NCBI RefSeq assembly: GCF_014655715.1
Contig: NZ_BNBM01000019.1
Coordinates: forward strand, 124,001-188,000
Source: Streptomyces lanatus
GTDB lineage: Bacteria > Actinomycetota > Actinomycetes > Streptomycetales > Streptomycetaceae
DNA: 64,000 bases
Direction of reading: 5' to 3'
This document shows, piece after piece, positions 1 to 7,124 of this stretch. Made by a program: the position numbers and the translations under genes. Below the pieces are notes generated by a model. It saw only the letters and a program-made list of their open reading frames with translations, searched no databases and was not told the DNA's origin. Every line of letters begins with the position of its first letter. Positions within the stretch are counted from its first letter, which is position 1.

Positions 1-513
1 GAAGACGTTGAGTTTGTGCGCGGCCAACAGGTCCAGGTAGCGCAGCACGCCGTCCTTGGGCATGAAGTGCCGGGCCACGTCGAGCATGAGGCCGCGCCAG
101 CGGAATCGGGGCGCGTCCTCGATGGTGAGGTGCGGCACGGCCCAGGTGCGGTCGCGGCCGACCGGGGCCCTGCGGTAGGCGTCGGGGCCGAGGAGCTGAC
201 GCAGCGTCTGGGCACCCCAGAAGACACCGGCCGCGCCGCCGCCCTCGATCAGGACACCGCTCGGGCCGCTGACGAGGCGGTACTCCTCGGCGCCCAGCCC
301 CGGGGCGAGCCGGAGCCCGATGCCGTCGCCGTCGGTGTCGTCGAGTTCCCACCCCTCACGCAGGGGCAGCCCGGTGGCCTGGCGCAGCACGCCGCTCAGC
401 CACTGCCCCACGCCCTCCGCCCCCGGGCCGGCATGGATCTGCGAGTACTCCGTCAGCCTCACCTCACCGGAACCGGCGACGACATCACGGGGCATCGGAA
501 TCAGTTCAGTCAC
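1..513 (-). CDS. GH20 beta-N-acetylhexosaminidase (N-terminal part, runs off the window)
   Basis: The reading frame starts at a GTG (513) one base after the stop of the upstream permease and leaves the window without a stop. The translation begins MTELIPMPRDVV, then shows a GH20b-type N-terminal domain and the hallmark start of the GH20 barrel, RGLMLDVARHF, at about residue 148. The family removes terminal GlcNAc/GalNAc from chitooligosaccharides or glycans by substrate-assisted catalysis; the catalytic Asp-Glu pair lies outside the window. As last gene of a binding protein-permease-permease operon it probably hydrolyses imported chitobiose-type sugars in the cytoplasm, as no signal peptide is visible. 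Family call is firm; the exact substrate is inferred. Confidence 0.9.
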   Translation of the reverse strand, partial: MTELIPMPRDVVAGSGEVRLTEYSQIHAGPGAEGVGQWLSGVLRQATGLPLREGWELDDTDGDGIGLRLAPGLGAEEYRLVSGPSGVLIEGGGAAGVFWGAQTLRQLLGPDAYRRAPVGRDRTWAVPHLTIEDAPRFRWRGLMLDVARHFMPKDGVLRYLDLLAAHKLNVF

Positions 514-514
514 G

Positions 515-1366
515 TCAGTCCTTTACCGCTCCGCCCAGCCCCGACACCAGCCGTCGCTGCACGAGCACGAAGAAGATCAGTACCGGAATCGTCATCACCG
601 TGGACGCCGCCATCACACCACCCCAGTCCGGCTCGTCCGGCTTGTAGAAGACGAGCAGGGCCATCGGCAGGGTCGACTGCGAAGTGTCGCTGATGATGAA
701 GGACTTGGCGAAGAGGAAGTCGTTCCAGGCGGAGATGAAGGAGAAAACGCTGGTGGCCACGAGCCCCGGGAAGACCAGCGGGAAAAGGATCTGCCACAGG
801 AATCGCGACCGGCTCGCCCCGTCGATGTACGCGGCCTCCTCCAGCGCCTCCGGAACGGCCTTCACAAACCCCCGCAGCATCCAGATCGCGAAGGGCAGCG
901 AGAAGGCGATGTGCGGCAGGATCAGCGACCCGAGGGTGTTCAGTTGGCCGAAGTCCCGCATGAGGAAGAACAGGGGGATGGTGAGGGCCTCCACCGGCAC
1001 CATCTGGGCCACCAGAAACATGATCAACAGCGTGGTCCGGAAGCGGAACCGGAATCGTGTCACCGCGGTCGCCGCGAGAAACGCGATCAGCGCCGAGGCG
1101 ATCACGACGGTGCACGCGACGACAAGGCTGTTGACGAAGTAACGGCCGAATTCGTTCTGCTCGAAGACCCTCCGGAAGGAATCCAGGGAAGGGTCCAGCG
1201 TCCACGGCCGCGGCTCGCTCGACTCGATCTCCCCGGCCGGTTTGAAGGCCCCGAGCACCATCCAGTACAGCGGGAACGCCACGACCACGGCGATGAGCAA
1301 CGCGGACGCCTCGGCGAACAGCCGCCAGGGACGCCGTACGAAAGTCACCGACTTCACCGATCTCAC
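515..1366 (-). CDS. Sugar ABC transporter permease (MalG type)
   Basis: A 283-residue inner-membrane permease starting at GTG 1366, which overlaps the stop of the preceding permease (GTGA) and follows a strong AGGGGGAGGAG ribosome site; longer in-frame extensions are antisense noise. Six membrane segments are expected, and the cytoplasmic EAA loop reads EALEEAAYIDGAS about 90 residues from the C-terminus. This is the MalG-like half of a carbohydrate importer of the CUT1 family. It pairs with the permease just upstream and with the lipoprotein encoded first in the operon. No ATPase gene is nearby, so the shared MsiK ATPase known from Streptomyces CUT1 systems is the likely partner. Confidence 0.92.
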   Translation of the reverse strand: MRSVKSVTFVRRPWRLFAEASALLIAVVVAFPLYWMVLGAFKPAGEIESSEPRPWTLDPSLDSFRRVFEQNEFGRYFVNSLVVACTVVIASALIAFLAATAVTRFRFRFRTTLLIMFLVAQMVPVEALTIPLFFLMRDFGQLNTLGSLILPHIAFSLPFAIWMLRGFVKAVPEALEEAAYIDGASRSRFLWQILFPLVFPGLVATSVFSFISAWNDFLFAKSFIISDTSQSTLPMALLVFYKPDEPDWGGVMAASTVMTIPVLIFFVLVQRRLVSGLGGAVKD

Positions 1367-2343
1367 AGCTCCTCCCCCTGCCTGCGCAGCAACCGCAGAT
1401 ATACGAGCGTCACGGCCAGCAGGATCAGCAGCATCACGACACCGATCGCCGAACCCAGGCTGTACTGCGAGGACGCGAACGCCTTCTGGTAGGCGTACAC
1501 ATTCAGGACGAGGTTCTGCCCCGCGATGCCGCCGCCGTTGGTCATCACATAGATCTGAGTGAAGACCTTGAAGTCCCAGATCACCGACTGGATGGTGACG
1601 ACGACCAGGATCGGCCGCAGCATCGGCGCCAGCACCGACCGCCAGATCCGCCACTGCGAGGCCCCGTCCAGCGCGGCGGCCTCCAGCACCTCGGCGGGAA
1701 CGGCCCTGATCCCCGCGTACACCGTCACCATCACGAACGGAAAGGAGCACCACACCACTTCGAGCAGCACGAGAAAGAAGGCACTGAGCCGCCCGTACGT
1801 CCAGGAGTAGTCCCCGAGCCCCAGCATCCGGTTCACCGGCCCGAAGTCCGGATCGAACAGAAACAGCCACACGGTCGACCCGGTGATGGCGGGAGTCGCC
1901 CAGGCCCCGAGCGCGGCCAGCATCAACGCCAGCCGGGGAAGCGCCCGCACCCGCGTGAGCAGCACGGCGAGCGCACACCCGACAGCAAGGGTGGACACGA
2001 CACAGGCGGCGGCGAAGACGAGGGTGGCGAGCAGTACTTGCCAGAACTGCGAGTCCGAGAACAGCGCGCTGTAGTTCCCGAACCCCTCAAAGGTGGTGGG
2101 TTCTCCGCCGCTGACCTGGGCCTGCGTGTACTGGAAGAAGGAGATCAGCCCGAGCTGGTAGACGGGGTAGACGAGCAGTCCAGCAAGGACAACAAGCGCC
2201 GGGGCGAGATACAGCCAAGGAGTCCAGCTCTTTCGGCTCCGCGCGCTGGAACCCCCCAAGGGGCGCGGAGAACTGTGCGACAAACCACGATCCACCGGCA
2301 GCCGCACACGGCCCGCACGCCCCGAGCTGGTAGGCGCTGTCAT
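1363..2343 (-). CDS. Sugar ABC transporter permease (MalF type) with a repeat-derived N-terminus
   Basis: A 326-residue CUT1 permease whose ATG overlaps the stop of the binding-protein gene (ATGA), so translational coupling is likely. The first membrane helix begins near residue 40 (WLYLAPALVVLAGLLVYP) and the EAA loop reads EVLEAAALDGAS. Residues about 12-31, containing HSSPRPLGG, are encoded by a copy of an interspersed Streptomyces repeat also seen at 6394-6448, so the cytoplasmic tail before helix 1 seems to be a relatively recent addition. The rest is an ordinary permease that should heterodimerise with the next gene product. Confidence 0.92.
   Translation of the reverse strand: MTAPTSSGRAGRVRLPVDRGLSHSSPRPLGGSSARSRKSWTPWLYLAPALVVLAGLLVYPVYQLGLISFFQYTQAQVSGGEPTTFEGFGNYSALFSDSQFWQVLLATLVFAAACVVSTLAVGCALAVLLTRVRALPRLALMLAALGAWATPAITGSTVWLFLFDPDFGPVNRMLGLGDYSWTYGRLSAFFLVLLEVVWCSFPFVMVTVYAGIRAVPAEVLEAAALDGASQWRIWRSVLAPMLRPILVVVTIQSVIWDFKVFTQIYVMTNGGGIAGQNLVLNVYAYQKAFASSQYSLGSAIGVVMLLILLAVTLVYLRLLRRQGEEL
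2252..2307 (-). repeat. Interspersed Streptomyces repeat A, copy 1 (inside permease gene)
   Basis: The sense strand of the window reads AAGGGGCGCGGAGAACTGTG followed by CGACAAACCACGA and a CCGGCAGCCGC tail. Copy 2 at 6394-6448 reads AGGGGCGCGGGGAACTGCGC and then GAGAACCACGACGG. This element is common in intergenic regions of Streptomyces genomes (from memory), but here it lies wholly inside a coding frame and is read through without a stop. Confidence 0.75.
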
Positions 2344-3635
2344 CCGACGGACCCGAACGCCGAGTCCATCTTCTTCGCCGCATCCCCCGAAGCCCCGGCC
2401 ACATCCTTCTTACCGCTGATGACCTCCTGGAACATCGTCGGCAGCACAAGCGACGCGTCGATCTCCGACCACGCGGGCGACGCCGGCACGAACTTCGTCC
2501 CCGCCCCCAGCGTCTCCACGAACGGCTTCACATACGGCTTCTCCGCCGCCGCCTTCTCCCGTACGTCCCCGAAGGTCGGCAGGAACCCCATCGCCTCGAA
2601 CATCGACGCCTGCGTCTCCTTCGAGGCCAGCGACTCCATCAGCTGAACCGCGAGCGTCCGATGCGACGTGCTCTTCAGGACCCCGATGTTGTTGCCCCCG
2701 GCGAACGCCGGCGCGACGGACCCCGCCTTCACTCCCGGCAGCGGCACGACCGCGTACTTGCCTTTGACCTTCCCGGCCTCCACCGCCGCATGGCTGAAGT
2801 CACCTCCGATGGCCATGCTCGCCTTGCCCGCCGCAAAGGCGGTGACGGTGTCGTTGCCGCCCATGCCCGCGCACTTGGCGGCGGGGCAGTTGTCGTCGGA
2901 GAAGAGGGAGGTGTACGCCTTGATGCCCTTCTGGGCGGCCGCGCTGTCGATCTCCGAGGTGTACGAGCCGCCCTTGCCCTCGGCGAGTTCACCGCCGTTG
3001 GCCCAGACGAACGGCATCGCGCCGTACGTGTACGCCCCGCCGACCACGAGCCCGTACAGCTCGGGCTTCTCGGCACGCACAGCGCGGGCCGTGGTCGCCA
3101 ACTCGGCCATGGTCTTCGGCACTTCGAGGCCGAGTTCCTTGAAGACGTCGGTCCGGTAGTACAGGGCGCGGACGCCGACGTAGAAGGGCGCGCCGTAGAT
3201 CTTGCCGTCCACGGTGACGGACTGCTTGGCGGTGGGGTCGGTGTCCTTCGCCTCGCTCCAGGCCCCGAACTCCTTCGATACGTCGAGGAGCCCGCCGTCC
3301 TTCACATAGCCGGCGGTGTCGGTGTTGCCGTACTCGATGACGTCGGGTGCGGACTTGGGGTCGTTGAAGGCGGCCTTGACGCGCTGGGCGCGGGTCTCGA
3401 CCGGGATGTACTCGACGTCGACCTTGGTGCCGTCGTGCTTCTTCTCGAAGGCGGCGACGACGGAGTCGACGACCTTCTCCTTCGGCTTGTTGCCGACTTC
3501 CTGGAAGAGCCAGACCCGCAGGGTGCCGGTCTTCTCGTCCTTGTCGGAGGAGGAGTTGTCAGAGGTCTGCGGGGCGCAGGCGGTGACGACCGCTGCCGCC
3601 GCGAGGAGTACGGCGAGTCGAGAGGGGAGCTTCAT
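2340..3635 (-). CDS. Sugar-binding lipoprotein of an ABC importer
   Basis: A 431-residue extracytoplasmic solute-binding protein. ATG 3635 is chosen because GGAGGA lies eight bases before it and a lipoprotein signal follows at once (MKLPSRLAVLLAAAAVVTAC, lipobox Cys at residue 20). The mature part starts with a Ser/Asp-rich linker and the family 1 fold begins at GTLRVWLFQEVGNKP. It heads an operon with two permeases and a GH20 hexosaminidase. That context, plus a DasR-like operator 96 bases upstream, suggests that it captures N-acetylglucosamine oligomers such as chitobiose. It does not look like DasA itself, so I give no symbol. Confidence 0.9.
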   Translation of the reverse strand: MKLPSRLAVLLAAAAVVTACAPQTSDNSSSDKDEKTGTLRVWLFQEVGNKPKEKVVDSVVAAFEKKHDGTKVDVEYIPVETRAQRVKAAFNDPKSAPDVIEYGNTDTAGYVKDGGLLDVSKEFGAWSEAKDTDPTAKQSVTVDGKIYGAPFYVGVRALYYRTDVFKELGLEVPKTMAELATTARAVRAEKPELYGLVVGGAYTYGAMPFVWANGGELAEGKGGSYTSEIDSAAAQKGIKAYTSLFSDDNCPAAKCAGMGGNDTVTAFAAGKASMAIGGDFSHAAVEAGKVKGKYAVVPLPGVKAGSVAPAFAGGNNIGVLKSTSHRTLAVQLMESLASKETQASMFEAMGFLPTFGDVREKAAAEKPYVKPFVETLGAGTKFVPASPAWSEIDASLVLPTMFQEVISGKKDVAGASGDAAKKMDSAFGSVG

Positions 3636-3657
3636 GGAGTGTTCCTCCGAGCGTGTG

Positions 3658-3672
3658 TTGCAACATATGCAA
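3658..3672. promoter_or_regulatory. Perfect inverted repeat TTGCA-N5-TGCAA upstream of the binding-protein gene
   Basis: TTGCAACATATGCAA is a perfect 5+5 inverted repeat with a 5-base spacer, 23-37 bases before the start codon. On the minus strand TATGTT within it could serve as a -10 box. It could therefore be promoter, operator or both; no experimental assignment is possible from sequence. Confidence 0.4.
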
Positions 3673-3730
3673 TGGCTATTTCGCTCTGCACAACGCATCG
3701 GAGCCTAAGGACTACGTGAACATGTCCACA

Positions 3731-3746
3731 AGAGGTCTCAACCACT
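3731..3746. promoter_or_regulatory. DasR-responsive element (dre)-like operator
   Basis: AGAGGTCTCAACCACT matches the published 16-bp dre consensus ACTGGTCTAGACCACT at 12 of 16 positions, including GGTCT and ACCACT. It lies about 100 bases upstream of the binding-protein start. DasR is the GntR-family regulator that responds to GlcNAc-derived phosphosugars in Streptomyces. The downstream hexosaminidase and importer are exactly the kind of genes it controls. Confidence 0.65.
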
Positions 3747-3770
3747 TCGTGACACGCAACGGGCACGCAA

Positions 3771-3806
3771 AGGCCCCCGGGCGCGTCGAAACGCGCCCGG
3801 GGGCCT
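3771..3806 (-). terminator. Hairpin terminator downstream of the DUF3039 gene
   Basis: A perfect 16-bp stem (AGGCCCCCGGGCGCGT and its complement) closes a CGAA loop. It lies 29 bases past the end of the DUF3039 frame and before the promoter region of the sugar operon, so it separates the two minus-strand units. No long U tract follows, as is usual in Streptomyces. Confidence 0.8.
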
Positions 3807-3834
3807 CGCGAAGCTCGGACCTAAGACACCGGCG

Positions 3835-4125
3835 TTACTTCTTGTCGCCGCCCTTGCCCTTGTCGTCGCCGCCACCGGCGCCCATGGACTCGTAGATCTC
3901 CTTGCACATGGGGCACACGGGGTACTTCTTCGGGTCGCGGCCGGGCACCCAGACCTTGCCGCACAGCGCCACGACGGGAGTCCCGTCGAGGGCGCTCGCC
4001 ATGATCTTGTCCTTCTGGACGTAGTGGGCGAAGCGCTCGTGATCGCCGTCGCCGTGGGAAGTCTGCGGCGTGGGCTCGACGAGGGTCCCCGTACCAGTCC
4101 CGCGCTCGGGCTCGAGAGTGCTCAT
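3835..4125 (-). CDS. DUF3039 family small protein
   Basis: A 96-residue soluble protein starting at ATG 4125 (MSTLEPERGTG); the frame is open 10 codons further but without a better start. It has a Thr/Gly-rich N-terminus, a conserved core (ERFAHYVQKDKIMASALDGT), a single Cys in ALCGKVW, a CPMC motif in KYPVCPMCKEIYE, and a Gly/Lys/Asp-rich tail. The Cys pattern suggests a small metal-binding ribbon. The family is almost confined to Actinobacteria and has no established function. It sits downstream of the YqgE gene on the same strand with a 29-base gap, so co-transcription is possible. Confidence 0.85.
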   Translation of the reverse strand: MSTLEPERGTGTGTLVEPTPQTSHGDGDHERFAHYVQKDKIMASALDGTPVVALCGKVWVPGRDPKKYPVCPMCKEIYESMGAGGGDDKGKGGDKK

Positions 4126-4154
4126 ACCGCCAAGAGTACTGAAGCTCACACGCA

Positions 4155-4736
4155 TCAGTTGAGCGAAGGGTCGTCCGGGTACGTGGCCACCATCGCGAGC
4201 TCATTGCGCTGGCGCCGCAGCACCGAGCGCCAGAGTCTTTCCGGGGACGGCGAGGACACATCACCCGGCTCGGACTCCACGACGTACCAGGCGCCCTCGA
4301 CCAGCTCGTCCTCCAGCTGGCCAGGCCCCCAGCCGGCGTACCCGGCGAAGATCCGCAAGGATCCGACGGCCGAGGCGAGCAGCTCCGGCGGGGCCTCCAG
4401 GTCCACGAGCCCGATCGCGCCGTGCACCCGGCGCCAGCCCAGCGGGGCGCTCTCGCCGTTCGAGTCGCCGGGGATGACGGCGACGCCGAGCGCCGAGTCC
4501 AGCGACACGGGGCCGCCCTGGAAGACGACGCCGGGCTCGCCGGCCAGATCCGCCCAGCCCTCCAGGATGTCGCCCACGTCCACGGGCGTGGGACGGTTGA
4601 GGACGACACCGAGGGAGCCCTCCTCGTCGTGGTCGAGAAGGAGCACCACCGCGCGGTCGAAGTTCGGGTCCGCCAGGGCGGGCGTTGCCACGAGCAACCG
4701 CCCTGTGAGCGAGGACACCTCGGTCATGCCAGACAT
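4155..4736 (-). CDS. YqgE/AlgH (DUF179) family protein
   Basis: A 193-residue soluble protein of the YqgE/AlgH family. Characteristic segments are GRLLVATPALADPNFDRAV near the N-terminus, GVVLNRPT, the GGPVSLDS core and GYAGWGPGQLEDE. Two starts are possible, ATG 4736 (MSGMTEV) and ATG 4727 (MTEV). The GGAGGG motif is somewhat distant from both. The family is widespread in bacteria, but its biochemical role is unresolved and no membrane segment is present. It is transcribed away from murA across a 243-base divergent intergenic region. Confidence 0.9.
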   Translation of the reverse strand: MSGMTEVSSLTGRLLVATPALADPNFDRAVVLLLDHDEEGSLGVVLNRPTPVDVGDILEGWADLAGEPGVVFQGGPVSLDSALGVAVIPGDSNGESAPLGWRRVHGAIGLVDLEAPPELLASAVGSLRIFAGYAGWGPGQLEDELVEGAWYVVESEPGDVSSPSPERLWRSVLRRQRNELAMVATYPDDPSLN

Positions 4737-4979
4737 GATCCCGCATCTTCCCTCCGCATGGGGAGGCAATGCCGGTTCGTGAGTGAACGCAGCTCAGGGC
4801 GGACAGAAGCGTCACCGGCGCACGGCCGTCATGGTGACCGCTCGTGCCCGGCGGTGAACCGTTCGTGTTGTGACAGAGCTATGACGTTCCTGAGCCGTAC
4901 TTGGGCTTACTGAAGGGGGGTCGGCGGCGATTACCCTTTCCCTCCTGGCCCCTGCCCAACTCATCGGAACGCGAGATAC

Positions 4980-6320
4980 ATGACCGTCAACGACGATGTC
5001 CTGCTTGTCCACGGCGGAACCCCGCTGGAGGGCGAGATCCGTGTCCGCGGTGCGAAGAACCTCGTACCGAAGGCAATGGTCGCCGCTCTGCTGGGCGGTG
5101 AGCCAAGTCGACTGCGCAACGTGCCGGACATCCGTGACGTGCGAGTCGTGCGTGGACTGCTCCAGCTGCACGGGGTGACGGTCCGTCCGGGTGAGGAACC
5201 GGGCGAATTGGTGATGGATCCGTCGCATGTGGAGAGCGCGAACGTCGCTGACATCGATGCCCACGCGGGTTCCAGCCGTATCCCGATCCTGTTCTGCGGC
5301 CCCCTTCTGCACCGCCTCGGCCACGCCTTCATCCCCGGCCTCGGCGGCTGCGACATCGGCGGCCGTCCGATCGACTTCCACTTCGAGGTGCTGCGGCAGT
5401 TCGGCGCGACGATCGAGAAGCGGGCGGACGGGCAGTACCTGGAGGCTCCGCAGCGGCTGCGCGGCACGAAGATCCGGCTGCCGTACCCGTCGGTGGGCGC
5501 GACCGAGCAGGTGCTGCTGACGGCGGTCCTGGCGGAGGGCGTCACGGAGCTCTCCAACGCCGCCGTGGAGCCCGAGATCGAGGACCTCATCTGCGTTCTG
5601 CAGAAGATGGGCGCCATCATCGCGATGGACACCGACCGCACGATCCGCATCACCGGTGTGGACAAGCTGGGCGGCTACAACCACCGCGCCCTGCCGGACC
5701 GTCTGGAGGCCGCCTCCTGGGCGTCCGCGGCGCTCGCGACCGAGGGCGACATCTACGTCCGCGGCGCACAGCAGCGCTCGATGATGACGTTCCTCAACAC
5801 CTACCGGAAGGTGGGCGGTGCCTTCGAGATCGACGACGAGGGCATCCGTTTCTGGCACCCCGGTGGCCAGTTGAAGTCCATCGCCCTGGAGACGGACGTA
5901 CACCCCGGCTTCCAGACGGACTGGCAGCAGCCGCTGGTCGTGGCCCTCACCCAGGCGACCGGCCTGTCCATCATCCACGAGACGGTCTACGAGTCCCGGC
6001 TCGGCTTCACCTCCGCGCTGAACCAGATGGGCGCCCACATCCAGCTCTACCGCGAGTGCCTCGGCGGCTCCCACTGCCGCTTCGGCCAGCGCAACTTCCT
6101 GCACTCCGCGGTGGTCTCGGGCCCCACGAAGCTCCAGGGCGCCGACCTCGTCATCCCCGACCTGCGCGGCGGCTTCTCCTACCTCATCGCGGCCCTCGCC
6201 GCCCAGGGCACGTCCCGCGTCCACGGCATCGACCTCATCAACCGGGGCTACGAGAACTTCATGGAGAAGTTGGTCGAGCTCGGCGCGAAGGTCGAACTGC
6301 CGGGCAAGGCGCTCGGCTGA
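4980..6320 (+). CDS. murA: UDP-N-acetylglucosamine 1-carboxyvinyltransferase
   Basis: A 446-residue cytosolic enzyme that transfers enolpyruvate from PEP to UDP-GlcNAc, the first committed step of peptidoglycan synthesis. The N-terminal RGAKNLVPKAM gives the Lys-Asn substrate pair. The catalytic loop has GGCDIGGRP with Cys124, so this copy has the fosfomycin-reactive Cys rather than the Asp of mycobacteria. The C-terminal PDLRGGFSYL carries the expected Arg. The ribosome-binding site is weak (GAACGCGAGATAC). Streptomyces genomes normally have two MurA paralogues; this position next to the HU gene matches the housekeeping copy. Confidence 0.97.
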   Translation: MTVNDDVLLVHGGTPLEGEIRVRGAKNLVPKAMVAALLGGEPSRLRNVPDIRDVRVVRGLLQLHGVTVRPGEEPGELVMDPSHVESANVADIDAHAGSSRIPILFCGPLLHRLGHAFIPGLGGCDIGGRPIDFHFEVLRQFGATIEKRADGQYLEAPQRLRGTKIRLPYPSVGATEQVLLTAVLAEGVTELSNAAVEPEIEDLICVLQKMGAIIAMDTDRTIRITGVDKLGGYNHRALPDRLEAASWASAALATEGDIYVRGAQQRSMMTFLNTYRKVGGAFEIDDEGIRFWHPGGQLKSIALETDVHPGFQTDWQQPLVVALTQATGLSIIHETVYESRLGFTSALNQMGAHIQLYRECLGGSHCRFGQRNFLHSAVVSGPTKLQGADLVIPDLRGGFSYLIAALAAQGTSRVHGIDLINRGYENFMEKLVELGAKVELPGKALG

Positions 6321-6330
6321 CAAACGGTAA

Positions 6331-6391
6331 GCAGTAACGCCGATGGGGCGGCCACCTGAACTTCAGGTGGCCGCCCCATCGGCGTTACTGC
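6331..6391. terminator. Bidirectional terminator with a perfect 30-bp stem
   Basis: Bases 6331-6360 and 6362-6391 are perfect reverse complements around a single C. The stem starts GCAGTAACGCCGATGG and is closed by CTGAA-C-TTCAG. It lies between the convergent murA and HU genes and can act on both strands. Its length and perfection are exceptional for the window. Confidence 0.85.
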
Positions 6392-6393
6392 GT

Positions 6394-6448
6394 GCCCCTC
6401 AGGGGCGCGGGGAACTGCGCGAGAACCACGACGGACCCGCAGTCGCCC
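6394..6448 (+). repeat. Interspersed Streptomyces repeat A, copy 2 (intergenic)
   Basis: The sequence CCCCTCAGGGGCGCGGGGAA followed by CTGCGCGAGAACCACGACGG matches the repeat at 2252-2307. Here it abuts the murA/HU terminator, which is the usual intergenic placement. CCCCTCAGGGG at its start is itself an 11-base palindrome. Confidence 0.7.
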
Positions 6449-6481
6449 ACGGCGCCGAGCCTGCGCGGCGATCAGGCGCCC

Positions 6482-6763
6482 TTACTTACCCTTGGCGGCT
6501 TCCTTGAGCTTGCTGCCCGCGGACACCTTCACGCTGTAGCCGGCGGGGATCTGGATCGGGTCGCCGGTCTGCGGGTTGCGCGCGGTGCGAGCGGCACGGT
6601 GGGTGCGCTCGAAGGTCAGGAAGCCGGGGATGGTGACCTTCTCGTCGCCCTTGGCGACGATCTCGCCGACGGTCTCGGCGAAGGCGGCCAGAACGGCGTC
6701 GGCGTCCTTGCGGGTCACCTCGGCGCGGTCGGCCAGCGCGGCCACCAGCTCACTGCGGTTCAT
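6482..6763 (-). CDS. HU-family nucleoid protein
   Basis: A 93-residue DNA-binding protein that compacts the nucleoid. ATG 6763 is preceded by ACGGGAGTAAGA and opens MNRSELVAALADRAEVTRKD, typical for HU. The beta-arm region is recognisable in GFLTFERTHRAARTARNPQTG, with the conserved RNPQTG turn and IQIPAGYSVKVSAG. No Lys/Ala-rich C-terminal tail is present, so this is the short HupA-type protein, not the long HupS type found in sporulating Streptomyces. It is monocistronic, ending at the murA/HU terminator. Confidence 0.95.
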   Translation of the reverse strand: MNRSELVAALADRAEVTRKDADAVLAAFAETVGEIVAKGDEKVTIPGFLTFERTHRAARTARNPQTGDPIQIPAGYSVKVSAGSKLKEAAKGK

Positions 6764-7124
6764 GTTCTTACTCCCGTGTTCAATTGCCTTGAGGCGTGCC
6801 ACGCGGCGGAGCCGCATGTCGGGCACAGCGATGTCGATGCTGCCAGGGTCCTCGGTGGGTCACCGGACCCGGGTCCTCGGTCAGACCCTCGCGCCCAGAG
6901 ACGCATCCTGCCCCTACCTGCGGCGGGAAAGCCAATCCGGCGCCCGGAGGAGTCGTGAGAACACCCTTCGGAGTCACACGAAGAGAGGGCCCGAGCTTGG
7001 CCGTCACGATAAACGGCGTCCCAAGGCCCCAGGTTCCACGACGCGCCGTCGCAAGGGCTTGCCGTGGCGATCCTCACAGCCCACACACACTTACCGGGGC
7101 TGTGAGGCACCGTCACCCCGTCCG
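6764..7124. other. Intergenic region between malic enzyme and HU
   Basis: This 361-base stretch contains no credible gene. It must hold the HU promoter (minus strand) and, at 7072-7107, the malic-enzyme terminator. Short ORFs on both strands lack ribosome sites and conserved-looking content. Confidence 0.6.
7072..7107 (-). terminator. Hairpin terminator of the malic enzyme gene
   Basis: CCTCACAGCCC (7072-7082) pairs perfectly with GGGCTGTGAGG (7097-7107) around a 14-base loop. It starts 18 bases after the end of the minus-strand malic enzyme gene. Confidence 0.7.

Noticed and set aside
16..693. Open + frame of 225 codons at the window start
   Set aside because: It lies antisense to the GH20 gene and the permease end, with no ribosome site.
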